Shown here in pieces: positions 17,406 through 24,806 of a stretch of DNA of 64,000 nt. The position numbers and the translations under genes are program-made. Location: positions 1 through 64,000 of the forward strand of contig NZ_BMBP01000005.1 of assembly GCF_014634745.1 (NCBI RefSeq). The letters are read 5' to 3'. The notes under the pieces were generated by a model. It worked only from the letters and a program-made list of their open reading frames with translations, was not told the origin of the DNA and did not search any database. The DNA is from Leuconostoc pseudomesenteroides KCTC 3652. GTDB taxonomy: Bacteria; Bacillota; Bacilli; Lactobacillales; Lactobacillaceae. How positions within the stretch are numbered: position 1 is the stretch's first letter; each line of letters begins with the position of its first letter.

Positions 17406-17427
17406 TAAATCGTGTTATCATGATATA
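17406..17427. promoter_or_regulatory. Possible metal-responsive operator (Zur-box-like)
   Basis: TAAATCGT and ATGATATA, separated by 6 bp, form an imperfect inverted repeat (6 of 8 positions) that resembles the Gram-positive Zur box half-site AAATCGTAA. It overlaps a possible -10 (TATAGT, 17424-17429) in front of a metal-type ABC operon. No zur gene is in this window. Confidence 0.35.
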
Positions 17428-17454
17428 GTACGTCCAAAAAATTACAGGTTGTCA

Positions 17455-17473
17455 GCAGATGATCGGCATCTGC
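17455..17473 (+). promoter_or_regulatory. Leader hairpin of the metal ABC operon
   Basis: GCAGATG-atcgg-CATCTGC, a 7-bp perfect stem 18 nt before the binding-protein start. No T-run follows, so it is not a terminator. There is no good Shine-Dalgarno next to the ATG. Confidence 0.4.
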
Positions 17474-17491
17474 AATATGAAATAAAACACT

Positions 17492-18331
17492 ATGAACAAA
17501 CAAGTTATTTATGCTATTTTAACAATCCTCCTAATTCCAATCGGGATTTTTTTAGTGTTTGTTAACATGGCTGGTGAAACGAGCGTCCCTGACAGCAAAC
17601 CTGTTGTCATTGCTACTGATAACATTGCTTATCAACAGATTGCAGCGGCTATTGCTGGTAAGCATGGTAAAACGGAACTTATTTCAAATGTTACTGATCA
17701 AGCGCAAAAAACAAAATTTAAAAAGTCTGAGTTGATTATCACTGATACGCATGAAAGCCAGTTGCTAACGCGTGCCAAACAATGGGGGGTGTCCGCAAGA
17801 TTAGTGATTGCGAGCGACTATATTACTGACGGTAAAAACTATCGCAATGTTTATTTGAGTCCCCAAACAACTTTGAACATGGTGACTAAAATTACGGATC
17901 AACTGAGTGATATGGATCCCCGCAATCGTAATAGTTATGTCGCCAATAAACAAAGCCTTTTGAAAAAAACGGCTAAATTAACATCAGTATTTCAAAATTT
18001 GAAAAAAAGTAAAAATGTCACCTATTTAGCTACTAATCAATCGCAAGAATTAATGATGACACAATTGGGCTATCAATCAGCAAGTAACGATGTTGACAAA
18101 CTTGATGATGATGCTATGACAGCATTAGAGAAAAAAATGAGTGACCAAAAAATTGATTTTGTGTTGACGGCAACGCAAGATCAGACGAATCATGATAAAC
18201 AATTAATCGCAGCAGCAAAAAAAGATAATGTACTCGTTGTAACATTTAACCAAGTTTTACCGCAAGACGCTTACATTTGGTCTTGGCAATTATCACAATT
18301 ACGACTAATACAAAAGGCGCTTGCACAATGA
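17492..18331 (+). CDS. Metal-type (cluster A-I) ABC transporter binding protein, divergent
   Basis: 279 aa with the ZnuA/PsaA-type architecture: N-terminal domain, a long helix around LSPQTTLNMVTKITDQLSDMDPRNRNSYVANK, then a C-terminal domain. It is odd in two ways. The N-terminal hydrophobic segment (residues 5-27) has no lipobox cysteine, so it is membrane-anchored rather than a lipoprotein. And the usual metal-binding histidines appear replaced: the pHxWLxP position reads NVYLSP and the third-ligand region reads YLATNQSQELM. Identification rests mainly on the downstream ATPase and permease. It might bind metal differently or another ligand. Confidence 0.72.
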   Translation: MNKQVIYAILTILLIPIGIFLVFVNMAGETSVPDSKPVVIATDNIAYQQIAAAIAGKHGKTELISNVTDQAQKTKFKKSELIITDTHESQLLTRAKQWGVSARLVIASDYITDGKNYRNVYLSPQTTLNMVTKITDQLSDMDPRNRNSYVANKQSLLKKTAKLTSVFQNLKKSKNVTYLATNQSQELMMTQLGYQSASNDVDKLDDDAMTALEKKMSDQKIDFVLTATQDQTNHDKQLIAAAKKDNVLVVTFNQVLPQDAYIWSWQLSQLRLIQKALAQ

Positions 18332-19032
18332 ATGCAATTATAGAGACACACCAACTAACAATCCGTTATGGCGATAGGGCCATTGCGTCTGAAATAAACG
18401 TTGATGTACCGGCAGGCAGTTTTTACGCCATTTTGGGTGAAAACGGTGCTGGCAAAACAACGTTTATTAAAACGATACTTGGACAACATCATAATTATGT
18501 TGGCAATTTGAATGTCACTACGAAATCCATTGGCTTTGTACCGCAGTTTAGAGATATTTCGCGAGACTATCCGCTCAGTGTTGCGGAATTTGTTGGTCTG
18601 GCTTTTAATAGTGGCTGGCATTTATTTAATAATCGCTCAGAAAAAGTAGCTATTCATAAGGCACTGCAAAAAATGGATTTAGTTAATATTGCTGATCAAC
18701 GACTGGGTTTGATATCTGGTGGGCAAAGACAAAGAGCATTTGTCGCTCAAGCACTAGTTAAGCAACCAGAATTACTGATTTTAGATGAATCAACAGCCAG
18801 TTTAGACCATGAACACAAGCGACAATTACTGACAGCAATTGTACGGTTACAAAAAGAAACCGGATTGACGGTTTTATTCATCACACATGAGTTGACCTTA
18901 GTTTCTGATTTTGCCGATGGTTTTTTGCTGTTTGATGCTGGAAACGTAACGCAGGGAAATGCACAAGCATTAAAAAAAATAACGGTTGATATGACACTTA
19001 CGCATCCTGAAAATGAGGTTCATTATGTTTGA
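18328..19032 (+). CDS. Metal-type ABC transporter ATP-binding protein
   Basis: 234 aa; Walker A GENGAGKT (residues 37-44), Q-loop VPQFRD, signature ISGGQRQR and Walker B LLILDEST are intact. It resembles ZnuC/MntB-type ATPases. ATG 18328 overlaps the binding-protein stop (ATGA), so translation is coupled; the longer frame from 18277 is not needed. Confidence 0.9.
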   Translation: MNAIIETHQLTIRYGDRAIASEINVDVPAGSFYAILGENGAGKTTFIKTILGQHHNYVGNLNVTTKSIGFVPQFRDISRDYPLSVAEFVGLAFNSGWHLFNNRSEKVAIHKALQKMDLVNIADQRLGLISGGQRQRAFVAQALVKQPELLILDESTASLDHEHKRQLLTAIVRLQKETGLTVLFITHELTLVSDFADGFLLFDAGNVTQGNAQALKKITVDMTLTHPENEVHYV

Positions 19033-19816
19033 ATATAGTTTTATGCAGAATGCTTTTGTCGCTGGTACCATTGTTAGTATTGTTGCTGGCGTTATTGGTA
19101 CGTTTGTGGTTGCCCGAAATTACGCTTTTTTAACCCATTCCCTCAGTGAAATTGGCTTTGCCGGTGCTGCTTTTGGTCTATGGATTGGATGGCCGGCTTT
19201 ACTTGGTATGATGGTCGCAACAGTTGCCTCGTCAGTCGCTATAGGTGCATTGGAGTCAACATATACTAAACGTGACAATGTGACCAGCGCTATCTCTGCG
19301 TTAGCAATTGGATTGGGGATTTTGTTTCTAGCATTAGGGCACACATCATCGAGCGCTGCAACGGGTATTTTATTTGGGTCAGTTTTGGGTATCAGTCATC
19401 ATGATTTGTATCTGCTTTTGGTGCTAGCTGCAATCGTTTTGGTCACACTATTGTTTAATTATCGGACACTACGGCAGTTGTCTTTTGACGAGCAGGGGAT
19501 GTTTATGCAAACACGACGACAACAAGGGGTACGTTATGTATTTCTTGTCATGATTGCCTTGTCTGTCAGCATTTCATCCCAATTAGTGGGCTCATTATTA
19601 ATATTTGTTCTGGTTACACTACCAGCTGCTAGTGCTAAATATTATGCCACCACTACTGTACAATTAATGGGAATGGCAATTATTTTTGCGTTGTTTGGAA
19701 CTTGGGTTGGTTTGAGTGTTGCCTATCTAACTGAATTGCCAACCAGTTTTTTTATCGCAATTATTGAGGTTTTGATTTATTTAGGCTCTGTATGGCAGTT
19801 TAAACGAAAGGCTTAA
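19025..19816 (+). CDS. Metal-type ABC transporter permease
   Basis: 263-aa ABC-3 family membrane protein (ZnuB/MntC type) with about eight helices. The VVARNYAFLTHSLSEIGFAGAAFG segment is the family signature. ATG 19025 lies 6 nt after GAGG and overlaps the ATPase stop; an upstream ATG at 19013 is less likely. Third gene of the operon. Confidence 0.9.
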   Translation: MFEYSFMQNAFVAGTIVSIVAGVIGTFVVARNYAFLTHSLSEIGFAGAAFGLWIGWPALLGMMVATVASSVAIGALESTYTKRDNVTSAISALAIGLGILFLALGHTSSSAATGILFGSVLGISHHDLYLLLVLAAIVLVTLLFNYRTLRQLSFDEQGMFMQTRRQQGVRYVFLVMIALSVSISSQLVGSLLIFVLVTLPAASAKYYATTTVQLMGMAIIFALFGTWVGLSVAYLTELPTSFFIAIIEVLIYLGSVWQFKRKA

Positions 19817-19828
19817 TTTCCGAACTAT
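19816..19828 (+). promoter_or_regulatory. PurBox in the purR promoter
   Basis: ATTTCCGAACTAT matches the Gram-positive PurBox consensus AWWWCCGAACWWT at every position. It overlaps the -35 region of a promoter whose TATAAT is at 19845-19850. This suggests purR autoregulation. Confidence 0.75.
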
Positions 19829-19874
19829 TACTAGAAAATAATGCTATAATTAGAGGTAATTGTTAATAAAAATC

Positions 19875-19918
19875 AAGGAGGAAACGGACTAGTCTAGTGC
19901 TTGAGTCCGTCACATACT
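19875..19918 (+). promoter_or_regulatory. purR ribosome site with looped-out spacer hairpin
   Basis: AAGGAGG (19875-19881) is 37 nt from the conserved ATG 19919. Between them ACGGACT (19884-19890) pairs with AGTCCGT (19904-19910). Folding would leave 2 nt before and 8 nt after the stem, giving an effective spacing near 10. Confidence 0.55.
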
Positions 19919-20752
19919 ATGAAAACACGTCGCTCAGATCGTTTGGTCGATATGGCGCGCTACATGCTTGAGCGCCCACGCAAGCTAATTTCACTATCTT
20001 ACTTTGCTAAACGCTATGAATCAGCTAAGTCGTCTATTTCAGAAGATTTATCAATTCTTAAACGGACTTTCCAAGAGCGTGGGACTGGTTTACTTGAAAC
20101 AGTTCCTGGTGCTGCCGGTGGGGCACGATTTGTGCCTTCAATGTCTGAAGCAGAAGCCAAAACATTTATTGAAGAAATAAGACAATTGGTTAATGACGAA
20201 ACACGTGTTTTGCCTGGCGGATATGTTTATTTGTCAGATTTATTGGGAAGACCAGACATACTACGCCAAGCTGGCCGATTGATTGCAACACAGTACCTTC
20301 GAGATGATATTGATGCTGTTATGACAGCTGCCACAAAGGGTGTCCCATTAGCCCAAGCAGTTGCTGAACAGCTTAATGTACCTTTTGTGATTGTTCGTGA
20401 TGATGCCAAAGTCACAGAGGGGCCAACGGTTTCTGTTAATTATTTGACAGGTTCTTCAAAGCGGGTTGAGAAAATGGAATTGTCCCGTCGCTCACTCCGA
20501 ACAGGTTCACGGGTTTTGGTGGTTGATGACTTCATGAAAGCCGGTGGGACAATTCAAGGGATGCAGACATTGGTCGGTGAATTTGATGGGACAGTCGTTG
20601 GGACAGCTGTTTTTGCTGAAGGTCGCTCGACGACACGATTGTTAGATCATTTCACGTCATTATTACATGTTGATACTAACCTCAAAAATGGCGACCCAAT
20701 TTTAGTAACAGCGGGCAATTATTTAGAAGAAATCTATAGTCATAAGGATTAA
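19919..20752 (+). CDS. purR: Purine operon repressor PurR
   Basis: 278 aa: an N-terminal winged helix (RRSDRLVDMARYMLERP through ETVPGAAGGARF) and a PRPP-binding phosphoribosyltransferase-like domain with VLVVDDFMKAGGT as the PRPP loop. It controls purine synthesis and salvage through PurBoxes; PRPP is the effector. MKTRRSDRLVDM matches family N-termini, so ATG 19919 is chosen over TTG 19901. Order purR-glmU is conserved in bacilli. A PurBox in its own promoter implies feedback. Confidence 0.95.
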   Translation: MKTRRSDRLVDMARYMLERPRKLISLSYFAKRYESAKSSISEDLSILKRTFQERGTGLLETVPGAAGGARFVPSMSEAEAKTFIEEIRQLVNDETRVLPGGYVYLSDLLGRPDILRQAGRLIATQYLRDDIDAVMTAATKGVPLAQAVAEQLNVPFVIVRDDAKVTEGPTVSVNYLTGSSKRVEKMELSRRSLRTGSRVLVVDDFMKAGGTIQGMQTLVGEFDGTVVGTAVFAEGRSTTRLLDHFTSLLHVDTNLKNGDPILVTAGNYLEEIYSHKD

Positions 20753-20759
20753 TGTAAAC

Positions 20760-22139
20760 ATGAGTAAAGACGAGATTAACGTACTAATATTAGCTGCTGG
20801 GCAAGGTTCACGCATGAAATCGGCGACGCCAAAAGTGTTGCATCGTGTGGCTGGCCAAACAATGATTGACTGGGTACTGGCGTCTGTTTCAACATTGCAT
20901 GCTAGTCAATTGATTACAGTGATTGGTGTTGGTGCGCAACGCGTACAGGAACATGTTGGTGATCGCAGTAAATTTGTTTCACAAATGGTACAACTTGGTA
21001 CAGGTCACGCAGTACAACAAGCACAATCAGAATTAAAAGACAGTGATGGTGTGACATTAATTATGTCAGGTGATACACCGATGTTTCGTCCTGAAACACT
21101 TTCAGAATTGGTGGCTGAACATCAGAACAGCAATAATGCTGTGACTGTATTGACTGCAATTGCTGAGGATCCCACTGGTTATGGTCGAATCGTGCGTGGT
21201 GATGATGATACTGTTATTAAAATTGTCGAACAAAAAGATGCCAGTGTGACCGAACGACACATTAAAGAAATAAATACTGGTGTTTATGTTTTTGATAATC
21301 AATTGTTGTTTGATGCTTTGTCAAAAGTTGAAAATAACAATGCCCAAGGGGAATACTATTTACCAGATACACTAGATATTTTGAGACATGATGGTCAGCA
21401 AATCGGGGCCCATACTTTACATGATTTTACAGAGTCATTGGGTGTGAATGACCGCGTGGCATTGGCTACTGCAAATCAAATTATGCATGGACGCATTAAC
21501 CATGAGTTAATGGTTTCAGGTGTTGAATTGATTGATCCTACCAGTACTTACATTGATAAAACAGTGAAAATTGCTGCAGATACGGTGATAGAGGGTGGCG
21601 TCACAATCCTAGGAGATACAGTTATTGGAACGGGCAATTTAATTACCCAAGGATCACGAATTGAAAATAGTCTTATTGGTGACAACAATGTCATTACTGC
21701 ATCTCATTTGGAATCAGCGCAATTGGCAAATGGTGTTACCGTTGGACCATACGCTCATTTAAGGCCACAAACTGACTTGGCCGACAATGTTCATATAGGT
21801 AACTTTGTTGAAGTGAAAGATGCTAAACTAGGTCGCGACACAAAATCTGGTCACTTGACCTATATTGGTAATGCAACAGTTGGCGAAGATGTCAACATTG
21901 GTGCCGGATCAATTTTTGTTAACTATGATGGTGTCAATAAGTTTTATTCAACAGTTGGAGATCATGCATTTATTGGATCAAACACAAAAATAGTAGCGCC
22001 TGTTTCGATAGCCGATGAAGCAATTACGGCGGCAGGTTCAACAGTTACAGAAGATGTCCCGAAACATGCGATGGCTATTGCACGTGAAAGGCAGACGAAT
22101 AAAGCTGACTTTTGGGCACGCATGCCACATAAACAGTAA
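20760..22139 (+). CDS. glmU: Bifunctional GlcNAc-1-P uridyltransferase / GlcN-1-P acetyltransferase
   Basis: Makes UDP-GlcNAc for peptidoglycan. The N-terminal pyrophosphorylase domain has LAAGQGSRMKSATPKVLH (residues 11-28) and the C-terminal half is a left-handed beta-helix of hexapeptide repeats with GHLTYIGNA and NYDGVNK acetyltransferase motifs. 459 aa, normal. glmM, the preceding pathway step, lies at the far end of this window. Confidence 0.96.
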   Translation: MSKDEINVLILAAGQGSRMKSATPKVLHRVAGQTMIDWVLASVSTLHASQLITVIGVGAQRVQEHVGDRSKFVSQMVQLGTGHAVQQAQSELKDSDGVTLIMSGDTPMFRPETLSELVAEHQNSNNAVTVLTAIAEDPTGYGRIVRGDDDTVIKIVEQKDASVTERHIKEINTGVYVFDNQLLFDALSKVENNNAQGEYYLPDTLDILRHDGQQIGAHTLHDFTESLGVNDRVALATANQIMHGRINHELMVSGVELIDPTSTYIDKTVKIAADTVIEGGVTILGDTVIGTGNLITQGSRIENSLIGDNNVITASHLESAQLANGVTVGPYAHLRPQTDLADNVHIGNFVEVKDAKLGRDTKSGHLTYIGNATVGEDVNIGAGSIFVNYDGVNKFYSTVGDHAFIGSNTKIVAPVSIADEAITAAGSTVTEDVPKHAMAIARERQTNKADFWARMPHKQ

Positions 22140-22164
22140 AAAAAGAGCTCATGAGCTCTTTTTT
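22138..22164. terminator. Bidirectional terminator
   Basis: AAAAGAGCTCATGAGCTCTTTT is self-complementary over its whole length, with A/T runs extending it on both sides. It serves glmU and the convergent MFS gene, whose stop codon is inside it. Confidence 0.9.
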
Positions 22165-23558
22165 GTTTGAAATAATCGTTTGGCAGTCAATAGCCAGGCA
22201 ACTATGGCGAGTGTCAATGAAAAATACAGGCTGTTGTGCATAGCAGTCATAAATAAGGATGGGTGCTGTGGATCGTATGTAGCGACACGGTGACCAGCTT
22301 GTCGTGACATCAAGAGGAATAAAATTGTTGTGGCAAAAATGTTACCAAACACAAAAGCGACATTACGTCCCAATGCATTGATTGATCCAGCAATGCCCAA
22401 ATATTGTTTGTTAACACTGGCCATGACCAAGGCACTATTCGGTGATTGGAAAATACCTGCGCTCATACCAGTAAAGAGTAATATGGTAACGATTAACCAA
22501 ATGGGCGTTGCTTGTCCAAAAATTAGAAAGCCTATTTGAGAAACTATCAATCCTGAAATACCAATTAAAGTAATGATTTCTTTGTTATAACGATCAGAGA
22601 GAATACCTGAAATGGGTGCAAAAACAAACATTGATGCGGGTATACTCATCATTATGATGCCAGCCATTCCCGCAGACCAGCCTCGAAAATTTTGTAAATA
22701 AAATGGTGTCAAAATATTGACGTATGCGTTGACTGTGAAAAACATGGCACTTAGAACGACACTAACGCCGAAGGTATGATTATCAAAAATATGTAGATTG
22801 AGTAGCGGCGAAGGACTGTGCTTTTCTTGCCAAATAAAACTAGCAAAGGTTAAGCCACTGAGCAAAAGTAAAAGCCAAACTAAGATATGATGCCAACCTA
22901 TACTTTGACCGCTGTTCATGCCTAAAAAGAACAATAGCATATTCATGAGTAGTTGACATGCACCTAGCCAATCAACTTCACTGAGTGTGCCTAATGGCTT
23001 TTCTTTTGGAAGATAGCGATTGCCTACCCAAAATGCTATGGCACCAATAGGGACGTTAATCCAAAAAATATATGACCAGTTAGCAATCGACAAGATGAGA
23101 CCACCAATTGCTGGGCCAGCAATTGAACCTAAGGAAACGAACATTGCAATAATTGACATAGCGCGGGCGCGTTGATTTGGCGGGAAAAGAGTCGATGTGA
23201 TACCAAAAGAATTACTCATGGTCATTGAAGCGCCAATCGCTTGAAAACTACGTGCAAAAAGTAAAAAAGGTAATCCTAAATTAATGCCAGATAATAAAGA
23301 ACCTATTGTAAAAATCATCATACCGTAACGAAAAATGGTTGTTTTACCTAATAAATCGCCAAGCCGTCCAAATAAAACAATTAGACCCGAGATAATCACT
23401 AAATAGATAGTGACAACCCATGTAGCTTGACTTAGAGGGATGGCTAATTCACGCGCAATTGTTGGTAATGCAACATTAACGATTGACCCGTCTAATGTTG
23501 ACATAAAAGTAAATAGTCCAATCGATACAAGTGCGGGTATTTTTTGCTTTTCAAACAT
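22149..23558 (-). CDS. MFS multidrug efflux transporter (DHA2, 14 TM)
   Basis: 469 aa drug:proton antiporter of the EmrB/QacA group. Motif D1 (TLDGSIVNVALPTI), motif A (GRLGDLLGKTTIF) and motif C (GSIAGPAIGGL) are present, with about 14 helices. The substrate cannot be predicted. Minus-strand GGGAG precedes the ATG. No adjacent regulator; the gene appears monocistronic. Confidence 0.88.
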   Translation of the reverse strand: MFEKQKIPALVSIGLFTFMSTLDGSIVNVALPTIARELAIPLSQATWVVTIYLVIISGLIVLFGRLGDLLGKTTIFRYGMMIFTIGSLLSGINLGLPFLLFARSFQAIGASMTMSNSFGITSTLFPPNQRARAMSIIAMFVSLGSIAGPAIGGLILSIANWSYIFWINVPIGAIAFWVGNRYLPKEKPLGTLSEVDWLGACQLLMNMLLFFLGMNSGQSIGWHHILVWLLLLLSGLTFASFIWQEKHSPSPLLNLHIFDNHTFGVSVVLSAMFFTVNAYVNILTPFYLQNFRGWSAGMAGIIMMSIPASMFVFAPISGILSDRYNKEIITLIGISGLIVSQIGFLIFGQATPIWLIVTILLFTGMSAGIFQSPNSALVMASVNKQYLGIAGSINALGRNVAFVFGNIFATTILFLLMSRQAGHRVATYDPQHPSLFMTAMHNSLYFSLTLAIVAWLLTAKRLFQTKKSS

Positions 23559-23647
23559 TGATATTTTTCTCCCAATAATGTTAACTGAAAATGATTTTTA
23601 ATCAGCAAAGTGAGTAGGTATGGTAATATTATACATGAGGAAATTTT

Positions 23648-24136
23648 ATGCAAATAACAGGTGAACGTGCGTTGGCTAACATTGCTGATGCAGCATTTTA
23701 TAACAAATCAATAACTGTCGAGGATGGACAAACTGTGCCAATTGATGCGCTCATGAGCGAGTTAGCCCAGCATGTAACCGACGAAAACTTTATGCAAGTT
23801 ACGCTTAATATCAATGGCGGCATTGAGGCGGATGGGACCACACTAAGTCTTGAAACAAATGTTATCAACTTACCGCTGCGTTATCAAAATCAGTTACGAA
23901 AAATGATTTTGCCAGACAGTGAAGCACTTGTTGTCAATCTGTACATGATTGTTGAGAATCCCCTTGTTAGTCAGTCAAGACTGAAGATTGCGTTAGTGAG
24001 TTCGGTTTCAACTTATGAGGATGATACTGACAGTGCACAGGCAAAGATTGCAAGTTGGTTTGATGAACAGTTAGCACACATTGTCTCAGAGCAAGCATCT
24101 GCAGAAACAGAAGCCCAAGCTGATGTTGAAATATAA
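23648..24136 (+). CDS. Unknown protein
   Basis: 162 aa, soluble, acidic. The start ATG follows TGAGGA. I recognise no domain. A long beta-rich middle (FMQVTLNINGGIEADGTTLSLETNVINLPLRY, then VVNLYMIVENPLV and LKIALVSSVSTYEDD) is followed by an acidic alanine- and glutamate-rich tail. It is convergent with the next small gene, only 6 bp between the stops, with no hairpin there. Confidence 0.7.
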   Translation: MQITGERALANIADAAFYNKSITVEDGQTVPIDALMSELAQHVTDENFMQVTLNINGGIEADGTTLSLETNVINLPLRYQNQLRKMILPDSEALVVNLYMIVENPLVSQSRLKIALVSSVSTYEDDTDSAQAKIASWFDEQLAHIVSEQASAETEAQADVEI

Positions 24137-24142
24137 ACGGTA

Positions 24143-24400
24143 TCAGTCCACTATGGCGACTTCAGCCACAACTCGTCCGATATTTTCAGCCTGATTGTAG
24201 GTAAAGTCGAGAATGTGATCGGCAACATTAAATTTAACACTAACCAGTTGACCAAGGCTGTATGTCTCAATCACATAAGCAGCTAATGCTTTTTTGTCTT
24301 TCAAATCAGCATTTGCAACGAACAAATCATCTAAACTAGTGTTTTTAGGTGCAATGTGATGGTGGATGAAATGTTGCGTTATTTTAGTTATTTTTATCAT
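24143..24400 (-). CDS. Unknown 85-aa protein, probably leaderless mRNA
   Basis: Small soluble protein without a recognised domain; histidine-rich start (HFIHHHIAPKN) and a valine-rich acidic end. There is no Shine-Dalgarno. A good promoter (-35 TTTACA, 17 bp, -10 TATACT) ends 7 nt before the ATG, so the transcript should begin at the start codon. It shares its upstream region, including a 20-bp palindrome, with the divergent non-coding RNA. Confidence 0.6.
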   Translation of the reverse strand: MIKITKITQHFIHHHIAPKNTSLDDLFVANADLKDKKALAAYVIETYSLGQLVSVKFNVADHILDFTYNQAENIGRVVAEVAIVD

Positions 24401-24407
24401 GCTTATA

Positions 24408-24436
24408 AGTATAACGATTTCATAACTAACTGTAAA
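24408..24436 (-). promoter_or_regulatory. Promoter of the 85-aa gene
   Basis: On the minus strand TTTACA (24436-24431), 17-nt spacer, TATACT (24413-24408). Predicted transcription start at or within 2 nt of the ATG at 24400. Confidence 0.72.
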
Positions 24437-24453
24437 TATCGCATCATTAAGGG

Positions 24454-24473
24454 CTTAAGATGATCATCTTAAG
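24454..24473. repeat. 20-bp perfect palindrome, probable operator
   Basis: CTTAAGATGA followed at once by its exact inverted copy. It abuts the -35 of the non-coding RNA promoter (24474) and lies 17 bp upstream of the divergent -35 (24436). There is no T-run, so it is not a terminator. Placement suits a dimeric DNA-binding protein controlling one or both promoters. Confidence 0.65.
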
Positions 24474-24502
24474 TTGACTATTGTTGATATATTTGTTATC
24501 AT
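24474..24502 (+). promoter_or_regulatory. Promoter of the non-coding RNA
   Basis: TTGACT (24474-24479), 17-nt spacer, TATCAT (24497-24502) with TG one base upstream of the -10. Start expected near 24509. Confidence 0.8.
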
Positions 24503-24508
24503 TAATTT

Positions 24509-24748
24509 ATGCGATGAGTCGAAGCGCTTGAAAAATTAGCGCCGAAGGCGGTCTGCCGTGTTAAGTCACAAATCTCGTATAGATGCAGATGATGAGTGTG
24601 TTGTGGAACTATCTCATCTCACCATGACTAACAGTGTTAACACTGAGGTGACGCGACTTTATTATTAGTGTGACAACTAGTAATCGCCCGTCAGAGCGCA
24701 TCTGGCATGCCAAACTAAACAACTAGCCTTTAGGTTAGTTGTTTTTTT
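24509..24748 (+). ncRNA. Structured non-coding RNA, unassigned family
   Basis: A region of about 240 nt with a strong promoter and terminator and no plausible ORF. Several nested helices can be drawn: ATGCG with CGCAT, AGTCG with CGACT, GTCAC with GTGAC, and hairpins GCGCT/AGCGC, GATGAG/CTCATC and AGTGT/ACACT. I checked by eye for T-box, RNase P, SRP, tmRNA, lysine, TPP, FMN, cobalamin and THF signatures and found none convincing. It may be a 6S-like RNA, a trans-acting small RNA or an attenuator ahead of xseA, although xseA has its own TATAAT after the terminator. Confidence 0.65.
24717..24748 (+). terminator. Terminator of the non-coding RNA
   Basis: ACAACTAGCC pairs with GGTTAGTTGT around a 4-nt loop, followed by seven T. 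Confidence 0.9.
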
Positions 24749-24806
24749 ATGCAGTTTTTCAGGTATAATGAGTGTATATAATCATTATGAGCGATTGAGA
24801 GGCACC

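Noticed and set aside
24509-24748. T-box, RNase P, SRP RNA or lysine riboswitch
   Set aside because: None of the diagnostic motifs (TGGNACCGCG, GAGGAAAGTCC, GGAAGGAAGCA, the lysine core) is present; only a short CGCCGAAG resembles the lysine element.
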